Made by a program: the position numbers and the translations under genes. Shown piece after piece: positions 23,981-32,749 of a stretch of DNA of 64,000 bases. Each line of letters begins with the position of its first letter. Position 1 is the first letter of the stretch. The DNA is from Rhodobacteraceae bacterium CCMM004 (GTDB taxonomy: Bacteria; Pseudomonadota; Alphaproteobacteria; Rhodobacterales; Rhodobacteraceae): NCBI GenBank assembly GCA_004005435.1, contig RZWH01000003.1, positions 186,001 through 250,000 of the forward strand. Direction: 5' to 3'. Below the pieces are notes generated by a model. That model ran no database searches and had not been told where the DNA came from. It saw only the letters and a list, made by a program, of their open reading frames with translations.

Positions 23981-24180
23981 GTCGGCGCGGTGGCATGGGC
24001 CCCTTGCCCAGGGCCGCTCAGCACCCTAGGTAGGCTCTCGGCGGGCACTGCCCTTCTCGTGCCGGGGTCCAATTCCAGTGGCCTTAACGAATTCCTCGGG
24101 AGCTGGCTCTGTGCGGATCGTGGTCCGCTTACCTGGCGCCCACCTGTGAAAACAGGTTCACGGGAATGATCACCCCGACG
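23981..24180 (+). ncRNA. ssrS: Probable 6S RNA (ssrS)
   Basis: A gene-free stretch with the features of 6S RNA. Its 3' half reads CACCTGTGAAAACAGGTTCA then CGGGAAT, which parallels the E. coli 6S 3' arm (CACCTTG...CAAGGGTTCAAGGG) and forms a 6-bp hairpin capped by GAAA. A GTGGCCTTAACGAATTCCTC block precedes it, comparable to GAAGCCTTAA in E. coli. The ends can pair: GTCGG and GGTG near 23981-23992 with CACC and CCGAC at 24171-24179. 6S RNA mimics an open promoter and holds the housekeeping RNA polymerase. The ends are approximate, and the span of about 200 bases is slightly long, so the true 5' end may be nearer 23990. Confidence 0.6.
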
Positions 24181-24284
24181 GCCGCGGTGGTCCCGCCGAC
24201 CCGCCTATCCCCCCTGACGCACGTCGCCCGCTCGCGGCGATCGCGGTTGCCTTACTCCGGCGGCACGCGTGGGGCGAGCGTCCG

Positions 24285-24320
24285 GCCGCCTTCGGCGAGG
24301 ATATTTGAAAAGGAAAGTTT
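24285..24320 (+). repeat. CTTCGGCGAGGATATTTG-type intergenic element
   Basis: An AT-rich tail following a GC-rich run: CCTTCGGCGAGGATATTTG then AAAAGGAAAG. A related element on the minus strand lies at 51211-51250, and a weaker one near 12950-12990. From general familiarity, this GC-block plus TATTTG plus purine-rich tail is common between genes of Rhodobacteraceae; its role is not established. Confidence 0.4.
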
Positions 24321-24411
24321 GCGCGCGGGGCGCGATGGTCTCTCCATGCAGGGCGTCGCGGGGCCGTGCGACGTTTCGGGGGTGTGGAACGGCAGGGCCG
24401 CCGTCGCATGG

Positions 24412-25341
24412 TCAGTAGCCCTGCGCGCGGTCGACGAGGCCCTCAGGCCGCTCGCCGCGCTCCCACGCGGCGATCCCGGCGGCGATGCTGCGGGCGACGT
24501 TCTCGGGGCTGGCAGCGCTGGCGATATGGGGGGTGACGCGCACCCGGGGATGGCGCCAGAGCGGATCGTCGGGCGGCAGCGGCTCGGTCTGGAACACATC
24601 GAGCGCGGCCATGGCTGGGCGTCCGGCGTCCAGCGCGGCGATCAGGTCGGGCTCGTTCAGGTGCGCGCCGCGGCCGAGCTGGATCAGGATCGCGTCAGAG
24701 CGCATATCGGCGAAGACGGCGGCGTTCAAAAGCCCGCGGGTGGCGGCGGTGAGCGGCAGGACGCAGATCACGGCGGCAGAGGTCTGGGCGACGTAGGCAA
24801 GGCCGCCATCTCCTGACACGATCTCGATGCCGCCTTCCCGGCGGGCCCGTCCGGCCCAGCCCATCACCGGATAGCCGAGCCCTCTCAGCGCCGCGGCGCA
24901 GGCGCGGCCCATGTTGCCCATGCCGAGGATGCCCACCGGGAAGTCAGACGGCGCCACGGTCGGGGTCTCCTCCCACCGTGCGGCGGACTGCCGAGCGGGA
25001 TAGTCCCACAGGCGCCGGCTCCAGCCGACAACGTTGTAGACCGCGAACCCTGCCATCTGGCGTGCCTGTTCGGGGTCGGTCATCCGTTTGACGGCGAGCC
25101 GGTCGGGCAGCCCTGGGTGGAGGAGCAGCGCATCGACGCCCGCCCCCCAGGAACACGCGAGCTCAAGCGCGGGAAAGCGGGCGAAGTCCTGCGGGCCCGG
25201 GTCGTAGACGAAGGCGTGGCGCACCGCCGCCGCGTCCGCCTCTTCCGGCCGGCAGAGCTCCAGCCCCGGAGCATGGCCGGCGAAGGCGGCACCGAAGAGC
25301 GCCTTGAGATCGAACCGTTCGGACAGACAGACCACCTGCAT
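24412..25341 (-). CDS. ghrA: 2-hydroxyacid dehydrogenase, glyoxylate/hydroxypyruvate reductase A type
   Basis: A 309-residue NAD(P)-dependent reductase. The Rossmann motif GILGMGNMGRAC lies near residue 138. Catalytic residues of the D-2-hydroxyacid dehydrogenase family are visible: Arg in QLGRGAHL, Glu in DVFQTEPLP and His in TPHIAS. Short N-terminal domain and length match GhrA (COG0111 subgroup), which reduces glyoxylate or hydroxypyruvate. GGAGG precedes the ATG at 25341. It is divergent from the membrane protein gene at 25449. Confidence 0.88.
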   Translation of the reverse strand: MQVVCLSERFDLKALFGAAFAGHAPGLELCRPEEADAAAVRHAFVYDPGPQDFARFPALELACSWGAGVDALLLHPGLPDRLAVKRMTDPEQARQMAGFAVYNVVGWSRRLWDYPARQSAARWEETPTVAPSDFPVGILGMGNMGRACAAALRGLGYPVMGWAGRARREGGIEIVSGDGGLAYVAQTSAAVICVLPLTAATRGLLNAAVFADMRSDAILIQLGRGAHLNEPDLIAALDAGRPAMAALDVFQTEPLPPDDPLWRHPRVRVTPHIASAASPENVARSIAAGIAAWERGERPEGLVDRAQGY

Positions 25342-25448
25342 CGCACCCTCCCCTTGGCGGTCCGCCCTCCCTGCCCGGCCCGCGGGGCGGTGGTCAAGCC
25401 CGCCGGGCGGCCCCATATTGCCCTAGCCGATGCCGCGAGAGGGCCCCG

Positions 25449-26798
25449 ATGACCACAGACCCACAGCGACTGACCCGGTCAGAGGCCCAAGGCGTGCGCG
25501 CCGCGCGCGAGCTGGAGGGGCACCTGAACTGGCTCGACACCTTCACCGGGGCGGCGCTGGGGGTGCTGGCCTCGGCGTCGGGCATCTACACCTATCTGGG
25601 GGTATCCTCGCTCCTCGACGACGACGGCGCGCTCAGCGTGTTCGCCGCCCTGGCCTATTCCATCGCCGTGTCGGTGGGCATCTTCGTGTTCTGGTCCTAC
25701 CTCATGCGGCTCCTCCCGGCGATGCGCACCGGCGCGTCGCGGCTGGGGCTGATGGGGTCCATGGTGCTGGGCTCGCTCGCGATCGTGGCGATGTCCTCGT
25801 GGCTGAACGCCGCGGCGCTGGCGGGGGCGGCGGCCGTCGAGCAGCATCTGGCGCGCACCGTCCAGGACTATCAGGCGGCGCTGGAGCGGGCGCATTCCAT
25901 CACCGTCAGCGGTCAGGGGCTGGAGCGCGACGTGGCCCGGGTGCGGCAGTCGTTCCAGGACCTGTCCGAGCAGGAGGCGACGGGCGACCTGTCGGGGATT
26001 GCGGGCCGCGGCGCGGTGTTCCGCCTGCTCAACCAGAAGGCCGAGGAGCTGGAGGCGCTGGAAGCCCAGATCGCCGCGCAGGCCCCCGCCGTCGCCGCCG
26101 CGTTCACCGAGGGCAACCAGATCCTCAGCCGGATGCGCGCCCTGACGGTCGAGGCCGGTCCGGTCGAGGCGCGCTCGGTCGAGTTCAGCGAAGAGGCGGT
26201 GCGCCTGGCGGGCATCATCACCACGCTCAGGCAGCTCTCGGTGGCCCCTCTGGTCGGTCGCGCGGCCCAGGACCTATCGGCCTCAGTGATCCTGCCGCGC
26301 CTCGACGGCTCCACCGCCGAGACCCGCGCCGGGCAGGAGGCGACGATCCAGTCGGTGCTGACGGTTCTGGGACAGCGCGCCGACACCCTGCGCGCCGCGG
26401 CAGAGGCGGTGATCGCCATGCCGCCCGCGCCGGACACGACCTATACCCCGATCTCGACCGCCGACGCTGTGATCCGCTATGCCGGCAACTTTGTGCCGTC
26501 CTGGGCCGGGGCCATCGCCATCGACCTGCTGCCCGCGGTTCTGGTCTTCATCCTGATGGTGACGCAAGGCGCAATCCGCGCGGGGCGCGACAAGGTGGCG
26601 ATGGAGGATCAGATGACGCTGAGCGAGCTGCGCGCGGCGCTCGCGGCGTTGCGTGACGTCGAACACGCGCTCGACCGGGAGGTCGAGATGCGGGTCACGC
26701 CGGACGCTGCCCAGCGGCCGGAGACATCTGACCCGGCGCGCCCGCGCGAGGCGTCGGCGCATCCCGGAGCGACGCCCCTGCGCGGCCCGGCGGAATGA
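25449..26798 (+). CDS. Uncharacterised membrane protein with long coiled-coil loop
   Basis: A 449-residue protein not recognised. It has three N-terminal membrane segments (about residues 33-51, 62-86, 99-118), then some 230 residues of charged heptad-like helix (for example QKAEELEALEAQIAAQ), then a fourth membrane segment at about 353-373 and a hydrophilic tail rich in Pro/Arg. The topology places a long coiled-coil domain on one side of the membrane, probably periplasmic. It overlaps the next gene by four bases (ATGA), so the two are translationally coupled and likely work together. Confidence 0.75.
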   Translation: MTTDPQRLTRSEAQGVRAARELEGHLNWLDTFTGAALGVLASASGIYTYLGVSSLLDDDGALSVFAALAYSIAVSVGIFVFWSYLMRLLPAMRTGASRLGLMGSMVLGSLAIVAMSSWLNAAALAGAAAVEQHLARTVQDYQAALERAHSITVSGQGLERDVARVRQSFQDLSEQEATGDLSGIAGRGAVFRLLNQKAEELEALEAQIAAQAPAVAAAFTEGNQILSRMRALTVEAGPVEARSVEFSEEAVRLAGIITTLRQLSVAPLVGRAAQDLSASVILPRLDGSTAETRAGQEATIQSVLTVLGQRADTLRAAAEAVIAMPPAPDTTYTPISTADAVIRYAGNFVPSWAGAIAIDLLPAVLVFILMVTQGAIRAGRDKVAMEDQMTLSELRAALAALRDVEHALDREVEMRVTPDAAQRPETSDPARPREASAHPGATPLRGPAE

Positions 26799-27580
26799 GC
26801 GCCGAGGCCGAGAGCGGTCCGTCCCGCCCCCGCATCGGCCCCGGCGCGGTGATCAAAGGGATCCTGGGCGTGCAGATCGCCCTCGCGGGTCTGCTCTTTG
26901 CCGGAGACCTGGGCGGGGTGTGGCCGCGGCTGGACTTCGGCCCGCGCGCGCCGCAGATCGACCAGCCGGTGCGCCCCGGCGACCAGACCCGCCGCTATCG
27001 GCCCGCGGACCGCCCCGCCGCGCCCCCCGGCCGCCCTTTCCCGGCGGTGACCGAGATGCCCGAGCGGTTGAGCTTCGCCCCGGCGTCGCTCGACGGCGAC
27101 CCGGTGCTGCGGCTGACCGGGCAGATCGCTCCGGGCGACGCCGAGCGTTTTGCCGACTGGCTCGACGCCGCGACCGAGGAGCCTTCCGCGCTGATCCTCA
27201 ACAGCCCCGGAGGCTCTGTCGCCGATGCCCTGGCCATCGGCCAGCGGATCCGCGATGCGGGCCTCGACACGCGGATGGTGCCCGGCGACATCTGCTTGTC
27301 GGCCTGTCCCTACGTCTTGGCGGGCGGGGTGACGCGGCGGGTGGACGATGCCGCCCTGGTCGGCGTGCATCAGCACTATTTCGGCGAGAACACGGTGCAG
27401 CCCGCCTTCATGGCCGTCGAAGACATCCAGCGCGGCCAGGGCGAGGTCATGGCCTATCTCGATCGCATGGGCGTCGATCCGTTGCTCATGCAACCGGCAC
27501 TCATGACCCCGCCCGATGAGATTTACATCCTCATGCCCGAGGAACTGATGCGCTATCGCCTCGCATTTGATGGAACCTGA
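26795..27580 (+). CDS. Membrane-anchored ClpP/crotonase-like protein (COG3904)
   Basis: A 261-residue protein with one N-terminal membrane helix (about 19-37), a Pro/Arg-rich linker (45-85) and a ClpP/crotonase-like domain. The oxyanion-type loop LILNSPGGSV is at 133-142, a candidate nucleophile Ser169 lies in CLSACPYVLAGG and a candidate His in VHQHYF (191-196). These match the periplasmic ClpP-like proteins of COG3904, whose activity is unproven. It is coupled by ATGA to the coiled-coil membrane protein, hinting at a membrane complex. Confidence 0.78.
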   Translation: MSAEAESGPSRPRIGPGAVIKGILGVQIALAGLLFAGDLGGVWPRLDFGPRAPQIDQPVRPGDQTRRYRPADRPAAPPGRPFPAVTEMPERLSFAPASLDGDPVLRLTGQIAPGDAERFADWLDAATEEPSALILNSPGGSVADALAIGQRIRDAGLDTRMVPGDICLSACPYVLAGGVTRRVDDAALVGVHQHYFGENTVQPAFMAVEDIQRGQGEVMAYLDRMGVDPLLMQPALMTPPDEIYILMPEELMRYRLAFDGT

Positions 27581-27674
27581 CGGTTGACTCGTCGTTTTCG
27601 CCGCAACGCCTCAATTGAGGCCGATTCGCGCAACATTCTGAAGGGGTGTGCTGCGAACTGCGAAAGGAAACGAT

Positions 27675-27782
27675 ATGCATCTCCGCGCTCGCCCCAGCGG
27701 TTCCGACCGCCAGGCCCCCCGTCCCCAGGGGGACAAGACGCCGCAGAAACCGTTTCGCTTTTCCGACTGGGCGATGATCTGA
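27675..27782 (+). CDS. Possible 35-residue protein
   Basis: An ATG at 27675 with AAAGGAAA upstream opens 35 codons: a basic, Pro/Arg-rich chain (RARPSGSDRQAPRPQGDKT) ending PFRFSDWAMI. No domain is recognised. It stands alone in the 281-bp gap between the ClpP-like gene and DUF4112. The aromatic, tryptophan-bearing end is not what random GC-rich sequence usually gives, but this alone is weak proof. It could be a leader peptide or chance. Confidence 0.35.
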   Translation: MHLRARPSGSDRQAPRPQGDKTPQKPFRFSDWAMI

Positions 27783-27861
27783 TCCGACCCTGACCCGCCG
27801 CGGTCCCGGACGCCCTCCGGGATCGGCGGGAACCGCCATCGCGGCCGCGCGTTGCCCCGCC

Positions 27862-28260
27862 ATGGCCGACACCTCTGCATATGGCGAGACCGACGGGACC
27901 GGTTCAACCGACGACCGGGACGACCGGATCGCGCGGCTCGAACGTCTGGCCCATCGCATGGACATGGCCTTTCGCGTGCCCGGCGTCGGCGTGCGCGTCG
28001 GTTGGGACAGCATCCTGGGCCTGGTGCCCGGCGTGGGCGACGCGCTGGCCCTCGCGCCCGGCGCCTACATCGTGTTGGAGAGCCATCGCATGGGCGCCCC
28101 AGGACATGTGCTGGCGAAACAGGGGGTGAACCTGGTCATCGACTTTGCCATCGGCTCGGTCCCCCTGGTGGGCGATCTGATCGACGTGGGGTTCAAGGCC
28201 AACCGCCGCAATGTGGCGATCCTCAAGGATCACTTCGGTCGCGCGCCTCAGGACGGTTAG
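27862..28260 (+). CDS. DUF4112 family membrane protein
   Basis: A 132-residue protein. The family core is visible: RVPGVGVRVGWDSILGLVPGVGD, then a hydrophobic hairpin LALAPGAYIVL and NLVIDFAIGSVPLVGDLIDVGFKANRRN near the end. Paired glycine-rich re-entrant helices suggest membrane association. Function is unknown. It stands 59 bp ahead of the methyltransferase gene. Confidence 0.85.
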   Translation: MADTSAYGETDGTGSTDDRDDRIARLERLAHRMDMAFRVPGVGVRVGWDSILGLVPGVGDALALAPGAYIVLESHRMGAPGHVLAKQGVNLVIDFAIGSVPLVGDLIDVGFKANRRNVAILKDHFGRAPQDG

Positions 28261-28319
28261 CGCTGGCCAACCGCCCCCCTTTGCGGTTTCCTGACGGCGA
28301 CCGCGCCGGGGAGGCCGCC

Positions 28320-29585
28320 ATGCAGAACACCGCTGAACCGCAGACACCGCTGGAAGGCGACGCTCTGGTCGAGGAGGCCGTGGCGCTCCTCGGCGACGAC
28401 AACGTGCGCGAAGCGCTCGACACCTGCCAAGCGGCGTTGCGGGCGGGGCCGATGTCGGCCTACTCGGCTTCGCGCATCGTCAAGATGCTGCGGATGACCG
28501 GCAACGATCCCGCCGCCGACCAGGTCGAGGCTGTGCTGCGCGAACGGTCGGAGGCCGCGATTGCCGCAGACCCCGACGATGCCCAGAACTATGCCGATTG
28601 GGGCGCCGTGCTGGACTTTCTCGGCCACCCCGAAGAGGCCGAGGCCACGTTGGTGAAATGCATCGAACGGGCGCCGGTGCCAGAGGGGCCGGCCTTCATG
28701 ATCACCATGCATCGGCTCGCTCGCGGGGCGGTGGACGAGGCGGCGGCGCCCTGGCCAGAGCTGCTCAAGAACACCCGCCGGCCGGGCCCCAAGGTCATCG
28801 TGCTGGCCCGCCTCTTCGACAAATACGGCCATCGCGACCGCGCCGAGGCGATGCTGGAGGATGCGCGCCGCCATTTCCCCGATGGCTCTGGCGACATCGA
28901 CAAGGCGCTCGCGAACCTGCGCGGCACGGCGACCGGCGCCGATCAGCACCGCAGCGCGGTCGAGATCTTCGACCAGTTCGCCGAGGACTACGACGAAAAC
29001 CTCGCCGCCATTGCCAATCGCGGCCCACAGCTCATCGCGGCGACGCTGGAGGAGTTGGGGCTGAACCAGGATCACAGCCGCCGGGTGCTCGACGCGGGCT
29101 GCGGCACCGGCCTCTGCGGCGAGTTCCTGCGGCTCTATGCCAAAGAACTGCATGGCGTCGACCTGTCGGTCAAGATGCTGGAACAGGCGATGCGCAAGGA
29201 CCTGTTCCACTACCTCGCCCGCACCGACCTGTCGCGGCTGGAGACCTATCCCGAGGGCCGCTTCGACCTGGTCGTCTGTGCCGACGTGTTCGTCTATTTC
29301 GGGGATCTGCGCGAGACGCTGACCAACCTGCACGCCAAGATGACGCCGGGCGCCTGGCTGGTCTTCACCGTCGAACGCGCACCCGACGACCTGGGCGGCG
29401 CCGGTTTTGCCCCCACCGCGTCGGGACGCTACTGGCACAGCGACGGGTATCTCCGGCAGGTGCTCAAGCGGGTGGGCTTCCCGGCGCCCAAGGTCATGTC
29501 CCACGCCACCCTGCGCCACGAGTTCCGCGCTCCGGTCGCGGGGACGACGGTGGCGGTGCAGAAACCGGCGCTGGCGTTCGGCTGA
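28320..29585 (+). CDS. TPR-containing SAM-dependent methyltransferase
   Basis: A 421-residue protein. Residues 15-195 are TPR-like helical repeats; residues 220-421 are a class I methyltransferase with motif I VLDAGCGTG at 256-264 and DLVVCADVFVYFGDL as motif IV. The arrangement matches a group of predicted methyltransferases (COG4976). Substrate is unknown; the TPR part may bind a protein target. GGGGAGG precedes the ATG at 28320. Confidence 0.88.
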   Translation: MQNTAEPQTPLEGDALVEEAVALLGDDNVREALDTCQAALRAGPMSAYSASRIVKMLRMTGNDPAADQVEAVLRERSEAAIAADPDDAQNYADWGAVLDFLGHPEEAEATLVKCIERAPVPEGPAFMITMHRLARGAVDEAAAPWPELLKNTRRPGPKVIVLARLFDKYGHRDRAEAMLEDARRHFPDGSGDIDKALANLRGTATGADQHRSAVEIFDQFAEDYDENLAAIANRGPQLIAATLEELGLNQDHSRRVLDAGCGTGLCGEFLRLYAKELHGVDLSVKMLEQAMRKDLFHYLARTDLSRLETYPEGRFDLVVCADVFVYFGDLRETLTNLHAKMTPGAWLVFTVERAPDDLGGAGFAPTASGRYWHSDGYLRQVLKRVGFPAPKVMSHATLRHEFRAPVAGTTVAVQKPALAFG

Positions 29586-29593
29586 AACGACAA

Positions 29594-29611
29594 GGGCGGC
29601 CGAAGCCGCCC
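29594..29611 (-). terminator. Hairpin between methyltransferase and ndk, likely ndk terminator
   Basis: A 7-bp stem (GGGCGGC at 29594-29600 with GCCGCCC at 29605-29611). On the minus strand the loop is TTCG, a stable tetraloop, and a T-rich stretch TTGTCGTTT follows, so it fits termination of ndk. It could also stop the convergent methyltransferase transcript. Confidence 0.6.
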
Positions 29612-29633
29612 CCGCACGCCGATGACACAGTGG

Positions 29634-30056
29634 TCAGCCGACCAGTTCGAGGCCCGAAAAGAAAAATGCGATCTCTTCCTTGGCGGTCTCGGGCGCGTCC
29701 GAGCCGTGGACCGAGTTCTCGCCCACCGACTCGGCGAATTCGGCGCGGATGGTGCCGGCCTCGGCGTCGGCGGGGTTCGTGGCGCCCATGACTTCGCGGT
29801 TCTTGGCGATGGCGTTGTCGCCCTCCAGCACCTGCACCACCACCGGCTCGGACGCCATGAAGGTGGTCAGCTCGTCGTAGAACGGCCGTTCCGCGTGGAC
29901 CTTGTAGAACTCGCCCGCCTGCTCCTTGGTCAGGTGGATGCGCTTCTGCGCGACGATGCGCAGGCCCGCGTCCTCGAACTTGGCGTTGATCTTGCCCGTC
30001 AGGTTGCGCTTGGTCGCGTCGGGTTTGATGATCGAAAGGGTGCGTTCGGTTGCCAT
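29634..30056 (-). CDS. ndk: Nucleoside diphosphate kinase
   Basis: A 140-residue enzyme, exactly the usual length. Its start [18 protein letters not shown] and the phosphohistidine His117 in SVHGSD are diagnostic; the usual motif is N-V-H-G-S-D, so Ser replaces Asn here. It transfers phosphate from NTPs to NDPs by a ping-pong mechanism in the cytoplasm. It stands alone, convergent with the methyltransferase gene. Confidence 0.97.
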   Translation of the reverse strand: MATERTLSIIKPDATKRNLTGKINAKFEDAGLRIVAQKRIHLTKEQAGEFYKVHAERPFYDELTTFMASEPVVVQVLEGDNAIAKNREVMGATNPADAEAGTIRAEFAESVGENSVHGSDAPETAKEEIAFFFSGLELVG

Positions 30057-30290
30057 TGGTCTGTGTTCCGCTGCTCTGTGCAGGCGCAAGGCCCGCCGCT
30101 TGAAAATCCGGCGCCCTGCTAGCACGGCCCCCGGGGCTTGGAAAGGCTGGACGGCGGAACCGCCCGCCGTCGGTGACGGACGCGCGGCCGGCCGACATCC
30201 TCGCCCTAATGCCATGGCATATGACATAGCGGCACGGAAATGCTATCGTCAGGCGTCCGGACGTCTCGGTCGCCAACGAGGAGTTGTGCC

Positions 30291-30851
30291 ATGGGCGTGG
30301 TGATGTATGTCGCCTACTTCAACGGGTATCTAGACTATTCCACCGAGCGCCTGGTGGCGGGGCAGCCCATCATCGAGAACGGTCACCTGTCCGACCAGAC
30401 CGCGCAGACCTGTTTCGACATGGACACCAAGCTTTATCGCACCGATCACGTGCTGGGCGTGCAACTGTATGCGGGAACATTCTTTTACAATTACGCGACC
30501 GGTGGCGATCCTGAGTCTGACGCAATGGTCATCATGACCGCGCAGGAGTATGGCTACTCCGGTCATACCTTCAGGGGCTTCGTGACCGGCGCGACAGCGA
30601 CGGACGCCGCCGCCATTTCGACGGCCGTGCCGGAGGATTACCAGCAGTGGCTGGCGTGGCTGCACCGAGCGGGCAGCAACATCGTGTATGTCCCGAGGAC
30701 GCTGCAGGACGCGCGTAGGGCTCAGGACGCCCTCCGCTGGGAGAAACAACCGGTTTACCGCCATTGCGGGCCTTCTTCGCCGCGGCCGGCGGCACCAGGA
30801 CCGAGGGACGCGACGATGCCGGGGGGCGCGTTCGGCCCCGGCACGCGGTAG
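30291..30851 (+). CDS. Hypothetical protein, unrecognised, lower-GC 5' part
   Basis: A 186-residue protein not recognised. The ATG at 30291 has GAGGAG 7 bases upstream. The first 150 residues are rich in Tyr, Phe, Asp and Thr (for example YVAYFNGYLDYST, LYAGTFFYNYATGGD) and use more A/T-ending codons than neighbours. The last 30 residues are Pro/Gly/Arg-rich and look like translated non-coding DNA, so the gene may have lost its original end. No signal peptide or membrane helix is seen. The composition suggests horizontal gain. The real end could be earlier. Confidence 0.55.
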   Translation: MGVVMYVAYFNGYLDYSTERLVAGQPIIENGHLSDQTAQTCFDMDTKLYRTDHVLGVQLYAGTFFYNYATGGDPESDAMVIMTAQEYGYSGHTFRGFVTGATATDAAAISTAVPEDYQQWLAWLHRAGSNIVYVPRTLQDARRAQDALRWEKQPVYRHCGPSSPRPAAPGPRDATMPGGAFGPGTR

Positions 30852-30894
30852 AACGGCCCTTTTCCCCGCGTGGGGGGGGTGCTAGGCCGCGGCC

Positions 30895-32748
30895 ATGCTG
30901 CGGATCGAGGACATCACCTATGCCGTCGAGGGCAGGCCCCTGTTCGAGGGCGCCAGCGCGACGATCCCCGAGGGCCACAAGGTCGGCCTCGTCGGCCGCA
31001 ACGGCACGGGCAAGACCACGCTGTTCCGCCTGATCCGCGGCGAGCTGACGTTGGAGGGGGGCGAGATCGCCCTGCCCTCCCGCGCCCGAATCGGCGGGGT
31101 CGCGCAGGAGGTGCCGGGCAGCGAGGTCAGCCTGCTGGACACCGTTCTCGCCGCCGACACCGAGCGCGCCGCGCTGATGGCCGAGTCCGAAACCGCCGCC
31201 GACGGCGCCCGCATCGCCGAGGTGCAGACACGGCTGGCGGACATCGACGCCTGGTCGGCCGAGGCGCGGGCGGCGACGATCCTCAAGGGCCTGGGCTTTA
31301 CCGACGCCGAACAGGCGATGCCGTGCAGCGCGTTCTCGGGCGGCTGGCGGATGCGGGTGGCGTTGGCCGCGGTGCTGTTCGCCGCGCCGGACCTGCTGCT
31401 CTTGGACGAGCCCACCAACTATCTCGACCTCGAAGGGGCGCTGTGGCTGGAAAGCTATCTGGCCAAGTACCCCCACACGGTCATCGTCATCAGCCACGAC
31501 CGCGGCCTGCTGAACCGCGCCGTGGGGCATATCCTGCACCTCGAAGACCGCAAGCTGGCGCTGTATCAGGGCGGCTACGACACCTTCGCCCAGACCCGGG
31601 CGGCGCGGCTGGCGGTGGCCGAGGCCGAGGCGCGCAAGCAGGCCGCCCGCAAGGCGCATCTGCAAAGCTTCGTCGACCGCTTTCGCTACAAGGCCAGCAA
31701 GGCGCGGCAGGCGCAGTCGCGGCTGAAGATGATCGCCAAGATGCAGACGATCACCTCGCCGCAGGAGGCCGCGCTGAGGGCCTTCACCTTCCCCGAGCCG
31801 GAGGAGCTGTCGCCGCCCATCGTCGCGATGGAGGGGGCCGCGGTGGGCTATGACGGGCGCGCGGTGCTGGATCGTCTGAGCCTCAGGATCGACCAGGACG
31901 ACCGCATCGCGCTTCTGGGCCGCAACGGCGAGGGAAAATCTACACTCTCCAAACTGTTGGCCGGGAAACTTCAACCTCTGAAAGGACGCGTGACGGTCGC
32001 GTCCAAGCTGCGCGTCGGCTACTTCGCCCAACACCAGTTGGACGAACTGCGCCCCGAGGAGACGCCACTGGACCACCTGCGCCGGTCTCGGCCCGACGAG
32101 ATGCCGGGACGGCACCGCACGCGGCTGGCGGGCTTTGGCCTCCAGGCGGCGCAGGTCGAGACGGTGGTGGGGCGCCTGTCGGGCGGGCAGAAGGCGCGCC
32201 TGTCGCTCCTGCTGGCCACCCTCGACGCGCCGCACCTGTTGATCCTCGACGAGCCCACGAACCACCTGGACATGGAAAGCCGCGAGGCGCTGGTCGAGGC
32301 GCTGACGGCCTATACCGGCGCGGTGGTCCTCGTCAGCCACGACATGCACCTCCTGAGCCTCGTCGCCGACCGTCTGTGGCTGGTCAAGGATGGTCGTGTC
32401 GCCTCGTTCGAGGACGATCTGGAGGCGTATCGCCGCCTGCTGCTGTCCGGCGACGGGGCCGAGAAGGCTGCCAAGCCCGTCAAACCCGCGCCCAAACCCC
32501 AAGTCAGCCGCGAGGACCGCCTGGCGCTCAAGTCCGAGGCGCGCCGCTGCGAAGCGCGGGTCGAGAAGCTGTCTCAGATGCGCGACAAGCTGGCGGCCAA
32601 GCTGGCCGACCCCGCCCTCTACGAGGACCACCGGGTGGGCGAGTTGGAGACGTGGAACCGCAAATATGCCGAGGTGATGGAAGGTCTCGACCGGGCCGAG
32701 GCGCTGTGGATGGCCGCGATGGAGCGGCTGGAACGGGCCGGGGCCTGA
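30895..32748 (+). CDS. ABC-F family ATPase
   Basis: A 617-residue protein with two ABC domains and no membrane segments. Domain 1 has GRNGTGKTT, FSGGWRMR and LLLDEPTNYLD; domain 2 has GRNGEGKST, LSGGQKAR and LILDEPTNHLD. An arm/linker with RYKASKARQAQSRLKMI joins them, and a C-terminal coiled coil follows. The layout fits ABC-F translation factors of the Uup/YheS group that act on the ribosome E site. Which subgroup is not certain. The MarC gene starts 2 bp after its stop. Confidence 0.92.
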   Translation: MLRIEDITYAVEGRPLFEGASATIPEGHKVGLVGRNGTGKTTLFRLIRGELTLEGGEIALPSRARIGGVAQEVPGSEVSLLDTVLAADTERAALMAESETAADGARIAEVQTRLADIDAWSAEARAATILKGLGFTDAEQAMPCSAFSGGWRMRVALAAVLFAAPDLLLLDEPTNYLDLEGALWLESYLAKYPHTVIVISHDRGLLNRAVGHILHLEDRKLALYQGGYDTFAQTRAARLAVAEAEARKQAARKAHLQSFVDRFRYKASKARQAQSRLKMIAKMQTITSPQEAALRAFTFPEPEELSPPIVAMEGAAVGYDGRAVLDRLSLRIDQDDRIALLGRNGEGKSTLSKLLAGKLQPLKGRVTVASKLRVGYFAQHQLDELRPEETPLDHLRRSRPDEMPGRHRTRLAGFGLQAAQVETVVGRLSGGQKARLSLLLATLDAPHLLILDEPTNHLDMESREALVEALTAYTGAVVLVSHDMHLLSLVADRLWLVKDGRVASFEDDLEAYRRLLLSGDGAEKAAKPVKPAPKPQVSREDRLALKSEARRCEARVEKLSQMRDKLAAKLADPALYEDHRVGELETWNRKYAEVMEGLDRAEALWMAAMERLERAGA

Positions 32749-32749
32749 C

